NCBI GenBank assembly: GCA_027531445.1
Contig: JAPZRK010000099.1
Span: forward strand, 1-37,637
Direction of reading: 5' to 3'
DNA from: Leptospira sp.
GTDB lineage: Bacteria > Spirochaetota > Leptospiria > Leptospirales > Leptospiraceae
DNA: 37,637 nt
The first letter of the stretch is position 1, and each line of letters opens with the position of its first letter. The translations under genes and the position numbers were made by a program. Positions 26,493 to 33,675 of this stretch are shown here, piece after piece. The notes under the pieces were generated by a model. It had not been told where the DNA came from. It worked only from the letters and a program-made list of their open reading frames with translations, and did no database searches.

Positions 26493-26671
26493 TAAGTTGC
26501 GTTTCTAAAGTTATACATTCACCAGAATGTCATCTTCATTTTGAGAGGTATTCATACGTTTAGGTATTGAATCGTAAGATACCCAAAGAGTAGAGTAAAG
26601 TTCAGATTTCTTAATTGCCATTAGTTATGTGCCAGAATATGGATATTTGCCAAAATAAGCAATGGAAATTG

Positions 26672-26722
26672 TTTGGGGGAGAAGTGGGATTTGGACTCAT
26701 GCGATCTGCGATCATAAGAACT
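26672..26722 (-). pseudogene. Possible tRNA 3'-end remnant
   Basis: On the minus strand a short stretch resembles the 3' part of a tRNA: a T-arm-like GAGTCCAAATCCCAC followed by TTCTCCC and a CCA-like end, with an anticodon-arm-like segment upstream. No D-arm or 5' half follows, so it is not a working tRNA, and two of the five T-stem pairs are off. Such 3'-end fragments are left by integrases that use tRNA genes. The resemblance may be fortuitous. Confidence 0.25.
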
Positions 26723-27785
26723 TACTTGAATTGTATATAGTTTGGTTTACATCTATTTTCAAATTGTTTTTCAAAATCACTTCTCGCCAATTCTGATACG
26801 GATTAGGTGGTAAATACTTGAATTCTTCCGCATTATAGGTACCTTTAAATCCAGTTAATATTTCCATAGAATTTGTCGAGGCAGATTTTACGCCATCATC
26901 AGTGACTCTGGAACCGATATAGAAATCATTGCCTGCCCAGGATACGTGATCCCAAGCAACTATACTAAAATGTTTTAGGTCACTGAAATTATCGCCTTTG
27001 TCTTGGTAAACTACAGGATAGCAGAGTTGCGGTTTATTTTCATTGCCTTGGGTAAGTGGTCTCGTTAGGAATACTAAGTGCTGAATCTCTACTCTTTCAT
27101 TGCTACACTCATTATATGGATCATAGTATACTACCTTAATGTTTGAGAATTCTCTTACATACTTTGATAGAAAAAAAGACAAAAACTCTTTAAGATGATT
27201 ACCAAGTGTGCCTCTAAATTTCCCCGCAAATTGTCCGCATCCTAGACCTGGAATTGTAATGATTGCCTGCTTCTTGAGTTGTTTGCAAGTTTCATTCATA
27301 TATAAAAATGGTGGAAGAAGTCTTCTCTCATATAAAGAGTAAAATGCCTTTTGATTGATATGATCGTTTAGGACGACTTCATCCCAATCAGCAGGTGTTT
27401 GGTTTCTCATATTTTCAAGCAATGCACCAGGTGTATAAATAAGAACTGAATCCAATGGTATAGAATGGAGCATAGGTTTCACATGTAATGCATTGTCAAA
27501 GACTTTCACAGGAACAGCAATGCTTATATCGCCTAATATGGATAACTCATCTAAGTTCCAATCTGAGCCATCTCCCATGACTTGACTTTCAGCAAATATC
27601 TGCGGAACTTTCGTATTCAGTAGTAATTCCGTGAAGTCTTCAAAAGAAGTATTAGAAAGATCAATCTCTTTCAGATTAAGAGTCAGATATTTCCCTGGCT
27701 TTTTCCGTTTTTCAAGAATGGAATTTTTATATTCTCTGATTTTATTGGAGGTGATTTGATTTATTAAAATTTTATAATCATTCAT
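26712..27785 (-). CDS. Macrodomain-like protein paired with a GIY-YIG nuclease
   Basis: A protein of 357 residues. A central segment (about 174-190, AIITIPGLGCGQFAG) looks like the glycine-rich ADP-ribose-binding loop of macrodomains, and SIVAWDHVSWAGNDFYIGSRVTDDG (about 274-298, in outline) is a conserved-looking motif that could form the second side of the pocket. If the call is right, the protein binds or hydrolyses ADP-ribose derivatives. Its start overlaps the stop of the GIY-YIG gene by 4 bases (ATGA), so the two are translationally coupled. It could sense or remove ADP-ribosylation or an NAD-derived signal while the partner cuts nucleic acid. The fold assignment is moderate and the function is inferred. 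Confidence 0.5.
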   Translation of the reverse strand: MNDYKILINQITSNKIREYKNSILEKRKKPGKYLTLNLKEIDLSNTSFEDFTELLLNTKVPQIFAESQVMGDGSDWNLDELSILGDISIAVPVKVFDNALHVKPMLHSIPLDSVLIYTPGALLENMRNQTPADWDEVVLNDHINQKAFYSLYERRLLPPFLYMNETCKQLKKQAIITIPGLGCGQFAGKFRGTLGNHLKEFLSFFLSKYVREFSNIKVVYYDPYNECSNERVEIQHLVFLTRPLTQGNENKPQLCYPVVYQDKGDNFSDLKHFSIVAWDHVSWAGNDFYIGSRVTDDGVKSASTNSMEILTGFKGTYNAEEFKYLPPNPYQNWREVILKNNLKIDVNQTIYNSSKFL

Positions 27786-28558
27786 CTTTCGGAGTCCAAA
27801 TTGAACCAGGGTCTTAGGCTTCCAATGAGATAGTTTTCGAGATAAAATCTATCAGGAATATGTTTTTCCCCTGGATATGGAATAAGAGTTAAACCTATGT
27901 TATCTCTAATTAAATCTAAGATGTTTTCCTCTTCTTTGAAAAGTATTTCGAGACCATGACGAAGTTGACACGAAGAGTTATACTTTTTAGAGACAAATCC
28001 ACTGTTAGCTTTACCTTTTCTTTTAGGTGAATTTAATAGAAGATGCAAACCGATTCGTTTTCTAAAGGAGGTCGCAGTTTTTCCAATATACAAAGGCAAT
28101 CGGTCTGTTAAATGATCAGGAAACCAATTCATTTGCAATTGGATGCTATGCATTTTTCCTTTGATTCCGCTGTAATAAAAGGTTCGATCCATGGTTTCTA
28201 ATTTGTCTTTCGAACCAATCCACCAGAATATATACACACCTCCTGTTTCTGTCTGGTCCTTTTGAAACTGACTAACGTTTTCAAGGCTATATGATTTCTC
28301 CTTTTTTTGCAGACAATCTTTCATCAAAATTATTTCATTTTGAAGAATTTGATTCAAATCAAATTTCATACTTTCCTCGTTCCTTGAAGTTTTCAGATCA
28401 TGTCCAGCAGCTAGCAAATGTAATTCCAGCATTTTTGCGAAGTCTTTTGGCAGTCCATCTTCTTCTATGGTAGTATCCACAACTGGAATAACGACTGGGT
28501 AAAAATCATCTCGTTCTTGAGGATGAGATTTCCTTTCATTCTTTTTAACTTCAGACAT
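27782..28558 (-). CDS. GIY-YIG family nuclease
   Basis: A protein of 258 residues. GIY-YIG motifs are spread over residues 107-253: GVYIFW (107-112), LYIGKT with the catalytic-type arginines (156-168, FRKR), a metal-ligand glutamate in YLENYLIGSL (E241) and the final N253 in PWFNLDSER. The layout with a long insert between GVY and YIG is unusual. The N-terminal 100 residues are a helix-rich extension. It is the first gene of a pair with the macrodomain-like protein. A 20-base box 11 bases upstream (28569-28588) recurs before the next gene to the right, so both are probably controlled together. Confidence 0.72.
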   Translation of the reverse strand: MSEVKKNERKSHPQERDDFYPVVIPVVDTTIEEDGLPKDFAKMLELHLLAAGHDLKTSRNEESMKFDLNQILQNEIILMKDCLQKKEKSYSLENVSQFQKDQTETGGVYIFWWIGSKDKLETMDRTFYYSGIKGKMHSIQLQMNWFPDHLTDRLPLYIGKTATSFRKRIGLHLLLNSPKRKGKANSGFVSKKYNSSCQLRHGLEILFKEEENILDLIRDNIGLTLIPYPGEKHIPDRFYLENYLIGSLRPWFNLDSER

Positions 28559-28568
28559 AAAATTATGA

Positions 28569-28588
28569 TACAGGCTAGGTGAGACAAA
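28569..28588 (-). promoter_or_regulatory. Shared upstream box, copy 1
   Basis: On the plus strand TACAGGCTAGGTGAGACAAA, matching 18 of 20 bases with 28858-28877. It ends 11 bases before the ATG of the GIY-YIG gene. It may be an operator; read as a promoter (TTGTCT, 16-base spacer, TAATTT on the minus strand) it would give an almost leaderless mRNA. Confidence 0.5.
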
Positions 28589-28606
28589 TGGGAAGATGAT
28601 TTTTTT

Positions 28607-28831
28607 CTAGATTTCCGATTCCAAAGAATTTATCTTTTCCAAGTATTCTTCCAATATCTCTAAATCCACCGCCCATTCTGCAAGTTCTTCCGTCTTGTAT
28701 TTTTCAATTCCGCTGAGCATAGCAATTGCAAGATTCACCCTCAAATCCATAAGGTCATCTTCGATTTGCTCTATATGAGCTTCGATTCCCTCTTCAATTT
28801 GGATTTTGCAATCGATGATCGGATGTTTCAT
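28607..28831 (-). CDS. Small acidic helical protein, 74 residues
   Basis: Not recognised. The ATG at 28831 has GGAG 7 bases upstream; an ATG at 28876 is inside the upstream box and unlikely. The protein is strongly acidic and probably all helical (residues 10-74, with regular Ile/Leu and Glu/Asp spacing). It lies directly upstream of the GIY-YIG/macrodomain-like pair, and the same 20-base box precedes both units. It could be a small partner, inhibitor or antitoxin for the pair, or a DNA mimic because of its charge. These are guesses. Confidence 0.5.
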   Translation of the reverse strand: MKHPIIDCKIQIEEGIEAHIEQIEDDLMDLRVNLAIAMLSGIEKYKTEELAEWAVDLEILEEYLEKINSLESEI

Positions 28832-28857
28832 GTCAGGTCTCCGTATATAGGATAGTC

Positions 28858-28877
28858 TACAGGATAGGTGGGACAAA
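28858..28877 (-). promoter_or_regulatory. Shared upstream box, copy 2
   Basis: On the plus strand TACAGGATAGGTGGGACAAA, 27 bases before the ATG of the 74-residue gene. On the minus strand it includes TTGTCC, followed after 16 bases by TATCCT, a plausible promoter. Confidence 0.5.
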
Positions 28878-28967
28878 AAAAGTCATAGTTTTTCCTAGGC
28901 TTTGGATTTATCAGCAAAAACCGAATTCTAAAATTACCTTTTCTATCTTTATGTTCTGAATATTTTA

Positions 28968-29025
28968 ACCGCTAAAGAATATAAGAGTATTAACAACAAA
29001 CCAGTTGTGTCACTTTTTAAGCGGT
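28968..29025. other. Nested inverted repeat after the nuclease operon
   Basis: Outer arms ACCGCT (28968-28973) and AGCGGT (29020-29025) enclose an inner hairpin ACAAC/GTTGT (28993-29008). It sits 8 bases beyond the stop of the last gene of the transposase operon. It has no T-run, so it may be a protein-binding site or an element end rather than a terminator. Confidence 0.35.
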
Positions 29026-29032
29026 GACTAAC

Positions 29033-29233
29033 TCAATGGTTTTCTAAATTTTGTTTGCAGTTAAAACATACTTTAGATTCTGAATTCCTAACCAATTCCT
29101 GAATCTTTTTCAAAGAATGGTCGTTTGAAATATCTGAAACAAGATTTCCAATCGGTAAGGAACAGATTAAATCATAGTCTTCCAGGATGTGAAAGAACTC
29201 GTTTCTATCTTTCTGAAATTGGTATTTAGCCAT
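29033..29233 (-). CDS. Small cysteine protein, last gene of the transposase operon
   Basis: A 66-residue protein with C24 and a C56-x2-C59 pair (KVCFNC), probably metal-binding. It resembles the 85-residue protein at 4171-4428 in two blocks (FHILEDYDLIC and KVCFNC). It overlaps the end of the PD-(D/E)XK-like gene by 8 bases, so it is translated with it. Function unknown. Confidence 0.55.
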   Translation of the reverse strand: MAKYQFQKDRNEFFHILEDYDLICSLPIGNLVSDISNDHSLKKIQELVRNSESKVCFNCKQNLENH

Positions 29234-30296
29234 CGGTAATGTTTAACTCTTCCTTAATTTTACCAATAAATTCTTTGAGATCGTCATCAAAATAGCAATA
29301 AAATAGTTTAATGTTTCGTTCTATACAAATATCCAGTTTTTTCCTGTCTCTCTTAATTTGGCTTTGAAAATTAATGTGCCCGCCAAAAAAGGTGATTGCT
29401 CTTATGTGTTGTTCTCCTTGATGTTCGATGCTATATTCTCTTGTACCTACTTTGAAATAGAAATCTAATTCCAATCCATCTAACCACTCTGGTCTAAAAC
29501 GCTTTTTGATTTTCTTTGGATCAAGAAATTTAATTAACTCGTTATAGATCAACTGTTCCCTAAGATAGCCCTCGCCAATAGGCTTAATACCTAAGTATGA
29601 ACGTAGGGTGTTTTCACTCTTTCTTAAACATTGAACCAGGCATTCCTGAATATGAATATAGTAGAATTTTTTACTTCTTTCATAAGACTTTAATTTAGGA
29701 ATATTCCATTCGTCATTATGCTCTAGGTAATAATGGTGAATAATGTCTAGGTTCGGATCGATTCTGGATTGAATTAGCTCCTCAGCTAAATATTTCAAAT
29801 ACAAGTTTAAGTTTTCTAAGACTAAATCTGATATATCGTAGAATTTTTTAAAATAATATAGAAAAACGATAAGATCATAAGGTTTGTTCTGGTTTATTTG
29901 ATTTCTATTATACTTTAACGCATCAGAATTTAGATCATTGATTCCACCTCTACCATTGCTAAGAATATATCTATGTAGGTAGAAATTATCTTCATTTATA
30001 CTAAAATAAGGCTTACATTTTTTGAATGTATACACCATAAACTGCTGACGAGATGTAATTTCGAATTTTGTTAGGTAAATTGGAAATAATTCAACCTTTA
30101 TATATTCCAAAGCTTTATTCCAATAATAATCTTCCAAATTGTCTTCGGAATTTTCTCTGAACTTATCAATTTCGTTAAATTTGGATTTGAATTGATCAAT
30201 AAGATTGATTTTAATTAATTCCTTTCGTAATTGCTCGGTTATGATCTTCAATTTTTTAATTTCTTCGGAAGTTAGGTGTTCATCGTATTCGATCAT
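29226..30296 (-). CDS. PD-(D/E)XK-like (Vsr/homing-type) nuclease
   Basis: A protein of 356 residues. The last 90 residues look like a Vsr/homing-type PD-(D/E)XK nuclease: RFRPEWLDGLELDFYF (D278), YSIEHQGEQH (E291, Q293), FFGG (304-307), then RDRKKLDIC and KLFYCYF. The first 240 residues are helical and not recognised; they may provide specificity. The ATG overlaps the stop of the preceding gene (ATGA), so translation is coupled. It is the second nuclease of the operon, after the HNH protein. An operon holding a transposase and two different nucleases is unusual. Confidence 0.65.
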   Translation of the reverse strand: MIEYDEHLTSEEIKKLKIITEQLRKELIKINLIDQFKSKFNEIDKFRENSEDNLEDYYWNKALEYIKVELFPIYLTKFEITSRQQFMVYTFKKCKPYFSINEDNFYLHRYILSNGRGGINDLNSDALKYNRNQINQNKPYDLIVFLYYFKKFYDISDLVLENLNLYLKYLAEELIQSRIDPNLDIIHHYYLEHNDEWNIPKLKSYERSKKFYYIHIQECLVQCLRKSENTLRSYLGIKPIGEGYLREQLIYNELIKFLDPKKIKKRFRPEWLDGLELDFYFKVGTREYSIEHQGEQHIRAITFFGGHINFQSQIKRDRKKLDICIERNIKLFYCYFDDDLKEFIGKIKEELNITDG

Positions 30297-30910
30297 AAAC
30301 TATTCCTTATAAAATTAAATCTGGTATCCCATGCACCATTTTTGTTTCCAATGAATCCTCGTTTAATTCGACGATATGAAAGGAACCAAGACAATTCATA
30401 ACTATTCATATCTATGACAGTCCTTCTTGCGAATGACAGTCTTGCTCGTTCTATGCAATTAGTCCAATCGCTGGGAACTTTTGTTTCACTCAATTTAGTC
30501 TGATTAGCAAAGAGATTTAACCTGGAGGTTTCCTCAAATGCTTGAATTTCAAAGAGTGATGAAAAATCTGATGAAGGATTTAGTGCGAATCTATTAAGAA
30601 ATTGTATAAGTAAATATTCTCTCGTTAACCATTTAGCCTGATTATATCGATAGATTTTATCTAATGAGACCCTCGAATTTATTATTTGGTATTTCCAGGC
30701 TGAGTAGAAGAGATCATATTCTTTGAGGGCTTCTCTTTTAACAAATGTTTCCAAATACTTGGTATTTTCTGTGATAGAATTTCCCCAAGATTTCCATCGG
30801 AAAGGAAAATCATCTTCGGAGTCCAAACGATGGTTAAAATTGCTTGCTCGACTATGAATTTTCCAATTCGGAAATTTATCTTTTTTTGGCTTTTGTGATT
30901 TTATAACCAT
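30293..30910 (-). CDS. Unknown protein of the transposase-nuclease operon, 205 residues
   Basis: Not recognised. The protein is basic and rich in aromatic residues (Trp, Tyr, Phe) and arginine, which suggests nucleic-acid binding. It overlaps the HNH gene by 35 bases and the next gene by 4, so it is a fixed part of the operon. GGGAAG stands 5-6 bases before the ATG. A link between the two nucleases is inferred from order alone. Confidence 0.55.
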   Translation of the reverse strand: MVIKSQKPKKDKFPNWKIHSRASNFNHRLDSEDDFPFRWKSWGNSITENTKYLETFVKREALKEYDLFYSAWKYQIINSRVSLDKIYRYNQAKWLTREYLLIQFLNRFALNPSSDFSSLFEIQAFEETSRLNLFANQTKLSETKVPSDWTNCIERARLSFARRTVIDMNSYELSWFLSYRRIKRGFIGNKNGAWDTRFNFIRNSL

Positions 30911-31199
30911 ACTTGCTTCCCAAATTATTAATCACATCTGCTGACATCTCAACGATCTCATCGATAGAGTGGTATCTTTTCATTCTATACAGAATTTCAT
31001 GCACTAAGCAAATATTCTCCTGGGTATGAGTTCCACCTAATCTTAATGGAATGATATGCTCGGCAAAGGTAACCTCTGGAGTAAGCTCTCTATTCGTAAC
31101 GTAGCACCTATATTCCTGTTTGGTTAATAGCTCCCTGAAATGGGATGCCTTAAATACAAATTTACTAGATTTATCTATTTGGTTGTTGTTTTTTGCCAT
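30876..31199 (-). CDS. HNH endonuclease
   Basis: A protein of 107 residues with a compact HNH motif: YRCYVTNREL (about 30-39), AEHIIPLRLGGTHTQENICLVH (46-67), with H48, N62 and H67 as the core residues. The usual second CxxC zinc pair is missing. The gene begins 2 bases after the transposase stop. It probably nicks or cuts DNA as part of the element, in mobility or in competition with other elements. Confidence 0.75.
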   Translation of the reverse strand: MAKNNNQIDKSSKFVFKASHFRELLTKQEYRCYVTNRELTPEVTFAEHIIPLRLGGTHTQENICLVHEILYRMKRYHSIDEIVEMSADVINNLGSKYGYKITKAKKR

Positions 31200-31201
31200 G
31201 A

Positions 31202-32956
31202 CTATTGAGTTTTCCTTTTCTTAGTTTTTATATATTTTCTGATGTTATCTTGACCTCTCTCAAATTCAATCCGAGACAGATGATACAATAGTTTTGGTAG
31301 GTTTTCAACATTTATTTTAATTACATAGTCAAATCCTCTTCGTTCAGTGTTAAAGTACTGGTTATCCTCAATTGAAACAATCTTTAATTCTGCCCATCTC
31401 CTAACAATTCTTAGTGAGGTTCTTTTGGGAAGTTTTGCGGATACCACTATTTTATTTAAATTTACCCACTTCTTTTCTTTGCTCTCGGTTAAAGCATTCC
31501 AAAGGTTTTTTGCAATGCTTCCGTAATATTTCTCCTTTAATTTAATGTAGTATTTAATCTCTGGATTCCTCCAAAAATCATCATTACGTTTCATTTCAAT
31601 ATGTAGATTTATCAGTTTTGCGTTATGGTAAATTGATTCCAGAATTGGATTTCCTTGGTTTACTACTGAGGCGGTTTTTTGACGATTTCGCTCCTCTAAG
31701 GTTAGAGGATGATAGCAGTATTTGGTTATTTGGTCTTTAAGGTAGGTGTTTTTATGAGTATATATCCTAGATACATTAGGCACAACTCCTTCTCTATGAG
31801 CAGTCACTAATCTATCCATCCCAACAGCCCGTATGGATTTTATAAATGACAGTTCATTTAAATAGAGTTGTGAGTATGTAGGTTTTACATAACAGTAAGA
31901 ACTAAAAGCTGACTTCAGTAATCTCTGATTGCCTTCCGCTACCTGATTATGAATAGAAAATTTACTCCAACGATTCTTAGCGAACTTGTACCTCTTATCT
32001 TTACTATGAGCCTGATGATTGACAGTTCTATGTTTTTTATATATACCCCAGAGCCATGGATATCCTTCATCTGAAAATAGAGGAGACTCATAAGGAACAG
32101 TTTTACGAAGTAATGGTCCCAAAGTATTAGCTTTTTGATCTGGAACCGAATCAAAGAATACACAACCATTCTGAGTGGCGATAGTGCTTACTAATATTCC
32201 TACCTGCTTACCTCCTACAGAATCACTTTGATAGATTGAAGCGGTTAAGCCACCATGGCGAAATCTTTTCCGATGCTGGTTACTACGTTGTGAAGCAGAA
32301 TAGAGGACTGCTGTATCTGTATGTGGTATTTTTCTATAAAGCTTTTTACCTAGATGCTTCTTTATATCCTTACCTTCATCTACATTTGGTAGGTTAACAT
32401 CCTTAAAAGTATCTTTGAGATCATTGTAATATAGCTTCCTTAAAACCTCTACTTGATGGCTCGAAAACACCTGTATTCGTTGCTTCAAAAGCCTCGCTGA
32501 CTTATATGAGATACTTAACCTTTTACTTATTTCTACACTTGTGATTACCTTTGGAAATTGTAGGATAGATTCCTCTAGTATGTATCCAAACATCCATATT
32601 GGTAGCTTGAAATGATGAAGTGGAGTATATGAGAGCCTAGATACTTGGTGGTGACAGTTCTTATTTCCACATCTTACAAGGTCTGGTCTATTTTTTACAC
32701 CCTTTGAAAGGATTACATTACACTTAGGGCAATACTTGGGGTAGAGATCATAGAGAATTTTATATGTGAGCTTTTGGAACTTCTCAGTATGGATTCCCGA
32801 AGTACTTTTATATTTATGATCCTTAAAAGTATCTGCTTCTATGAATATGTCATCTGTAAGGTTCTCATAAAGGTGATCCTTCGAGCGGTGATTATTATCT
32901 CCCTCTAGATGTAACTCAGAGGAAGTAGAAAGAGGAACATAGGCTCCATCACTCAT
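31202..32956 (-). CDS. IS1595-like (ISXO2-type) DDE transposase
   Basis: A protein of 584 residues from the first ATG. It has a zinc ribbon (C76-x2-C79, C96-x4-C101), a helix-turn-helix (about 138-162), a DDE-type core with probable catalytic D214 (HTDTAVLY), D296 (FSDEGYPWL) and E341 (HNQVAEGNQRLLK), and the family's VNH motif (312-314). The C-terminal 220 residues are longer than in simple IS1595 transposases. The frame stays open upstream for about 78 more codons through a Ser/Pro/Lys-rich segment and the 54-bp repeat, then stops at 33191-33193, with no ATG. The true 5' end may thus be lost. It heads a five-gene operon with two nucleases. IS1595-family elements with passenger genes are known. 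Confidence 0.75.
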   Translation of the reverse strand: MSDGAYVPLSTSSELHLEGDNNHRSKDHLYENLTDDIFIEADTFKDHKYKSTSGIHTEKFQKLTYKILYDLYPKYCPKCNVILSKGVKNRPDLVRCGNKNCHHQVSRLSYTPLHHFKLPIWMFGYILEESILQFPKVITSVEISKRLSISYKSARLLKQRIQVFSSHQVEVLRKLYYNDLKDTFKDVNLPNVDEGKDIKKHLGKKLYRKIPHTDTAVLYSASQRSNQHRKRFRHGGLTASIYQSDSVGGKQVGILVSTIATQNGCVFFDSVPDQKANTLGPLLRKTVPYESPLFSDEGYPWLWGIYKKHRTVNHQAHSKDKRYKFAKNRWSKFSIHNQVAEGNQRLLKSAFSSYCYVKPTYSQLYLNELSFIKSIRAVGMDRLVTAHREGVVPNVSRIYTHKNTYLKDQITKYCYHPLTLEERNRQKTASVVNQGNPILESIYHNAKLINLHIEMKRNDDFWRNPEIKYYIKLKEKYYGSIAKNLWNALTESKEKKWVNLNKIVVSAKLPKRTSLRIVRRWAELKIVSIEDNQYFNTERRGFDYVIKINVENLPKLLYHLSRIEFERGQDNIRKYIKTKKRKTQ

Positions 32957-33190
32957 AGACTTTGCAGTGGTAGGTGTTACTTTCCCTGTAGAGGATACTT
33001 TTGAAGGTTCTCTTTTAATTCCTTTGGTAGGTTTGTTAGGGTGATTTTGCTTTGAGGATACATTTGGAGAGGCTTTACTACTGGAGGAAAGGCTTGGAGA
33101 GGGGGAAGGGTGGGGAGAGCTTAATTTTGGTTCTGAGGTGTTAGGTTTTGTGGCAAAATCTGTTGATTTGTGCGTATTAGTATTGAGAGA
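32957..33190 (-). other. Open Ser/Pro/Lys-rich leader upstream of the transposase start
   Basis: Read on the minus strand this stretch has no stop for 78 codons in the transposase frame and encodes a low-complexity, disordered-looking segment (for example SSPHPSPSPSLSSSSKAS). It contains no ATG, GTG or TTG start that I can find. It may be the remains of a longer N-terminus whose start is preserved only in the left copy (ATG at 128). Confidence 0.55.
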
Positions 33191-33191
33191 T
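33138..33191. repeat. 54-bp direct repeat, right copy
   Basis: Identical to bases 1-54. Immediately to its right the two copies diverge, and the chromosomal-looking cytochrome region begins 50 bases further on. The junction at 33191/33192 is therefore a likely element boundary or recombination point. Confidence 0.95.
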
Positions 33192-33239
33192 TAGGTAAAA
33201 AACGGTTTACATGATTGCCTTGAGCAGAAGTTTGAGATA

Positions 33240-33620
33240 ATGATTCACTTTATGAGGAGATTGGGTTTAGGATTTTGTCTTGTTATCCTACTTTCTCCTC
33301 TCGTTCTAATCAGCTTTCATGCATTTTTTGGTTCTGAACGATTCCAAACAGACGGTCTCTGTCTTACTGAAACTTACGAGGACAAGATTATTTTGGATCG
33401 AGCTGAACTTGGCTCTTCCCAAACATTCAAAACTTGCTTCGGCGCCGTCGATCTAAGTTTTACAGGTAGAATTAAAGATTCTCTTCCTTTCAACGGAAGA
33501 GATTCCAGTTTATCATTTTCGCACAAAAAGACCTTATCCATTCAATTTCATACTTTTTTACTCAATACACAATTCTACTTTCTTTTCGCGCAAACCCGGG
33601 CTCCGCCTTTTCTTTCCTAA
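33240..33620 (+). CDS. Small membrane-anchored protein, 126 residues
   Basis: Not recognised. One N-terminal membrane segment or uncleaved signal (residues 7-30, LGLGFCLVILLSPLVLISFHAFF), then a short extracytoplasmic part with two cysteines. It lies directly upstream of the cytochrome genes on the same strand, 55 bases away, and may be a small accessory of that complex. An ATG at 33252 is an alternative start. Confidence 0.5.
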   Translation: MIHFMRRLGLGFCLVILLSPLVLISFHAFFGSERFQTDGLCLTETYEDKIILDRAELGSSQTFKTCFGAVDLSFTGRIKDSLPFNGRDSSLSFSHKKTLSIQFHTFLLNTQFYFLFAQTRAPPFLS

Positions 33621-33675
33621 ACCTCCCAAATTAGTTACTAATTTTTTTTCAGCTTATATGCTGTAGGAGTGAATT

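Noticed and set aside
31939..32169. A 76-codon minus-strand frame within the transposase gene
   Set aside because: It is an alternative frame of the DDE core, which is clearly coding in the main frame.
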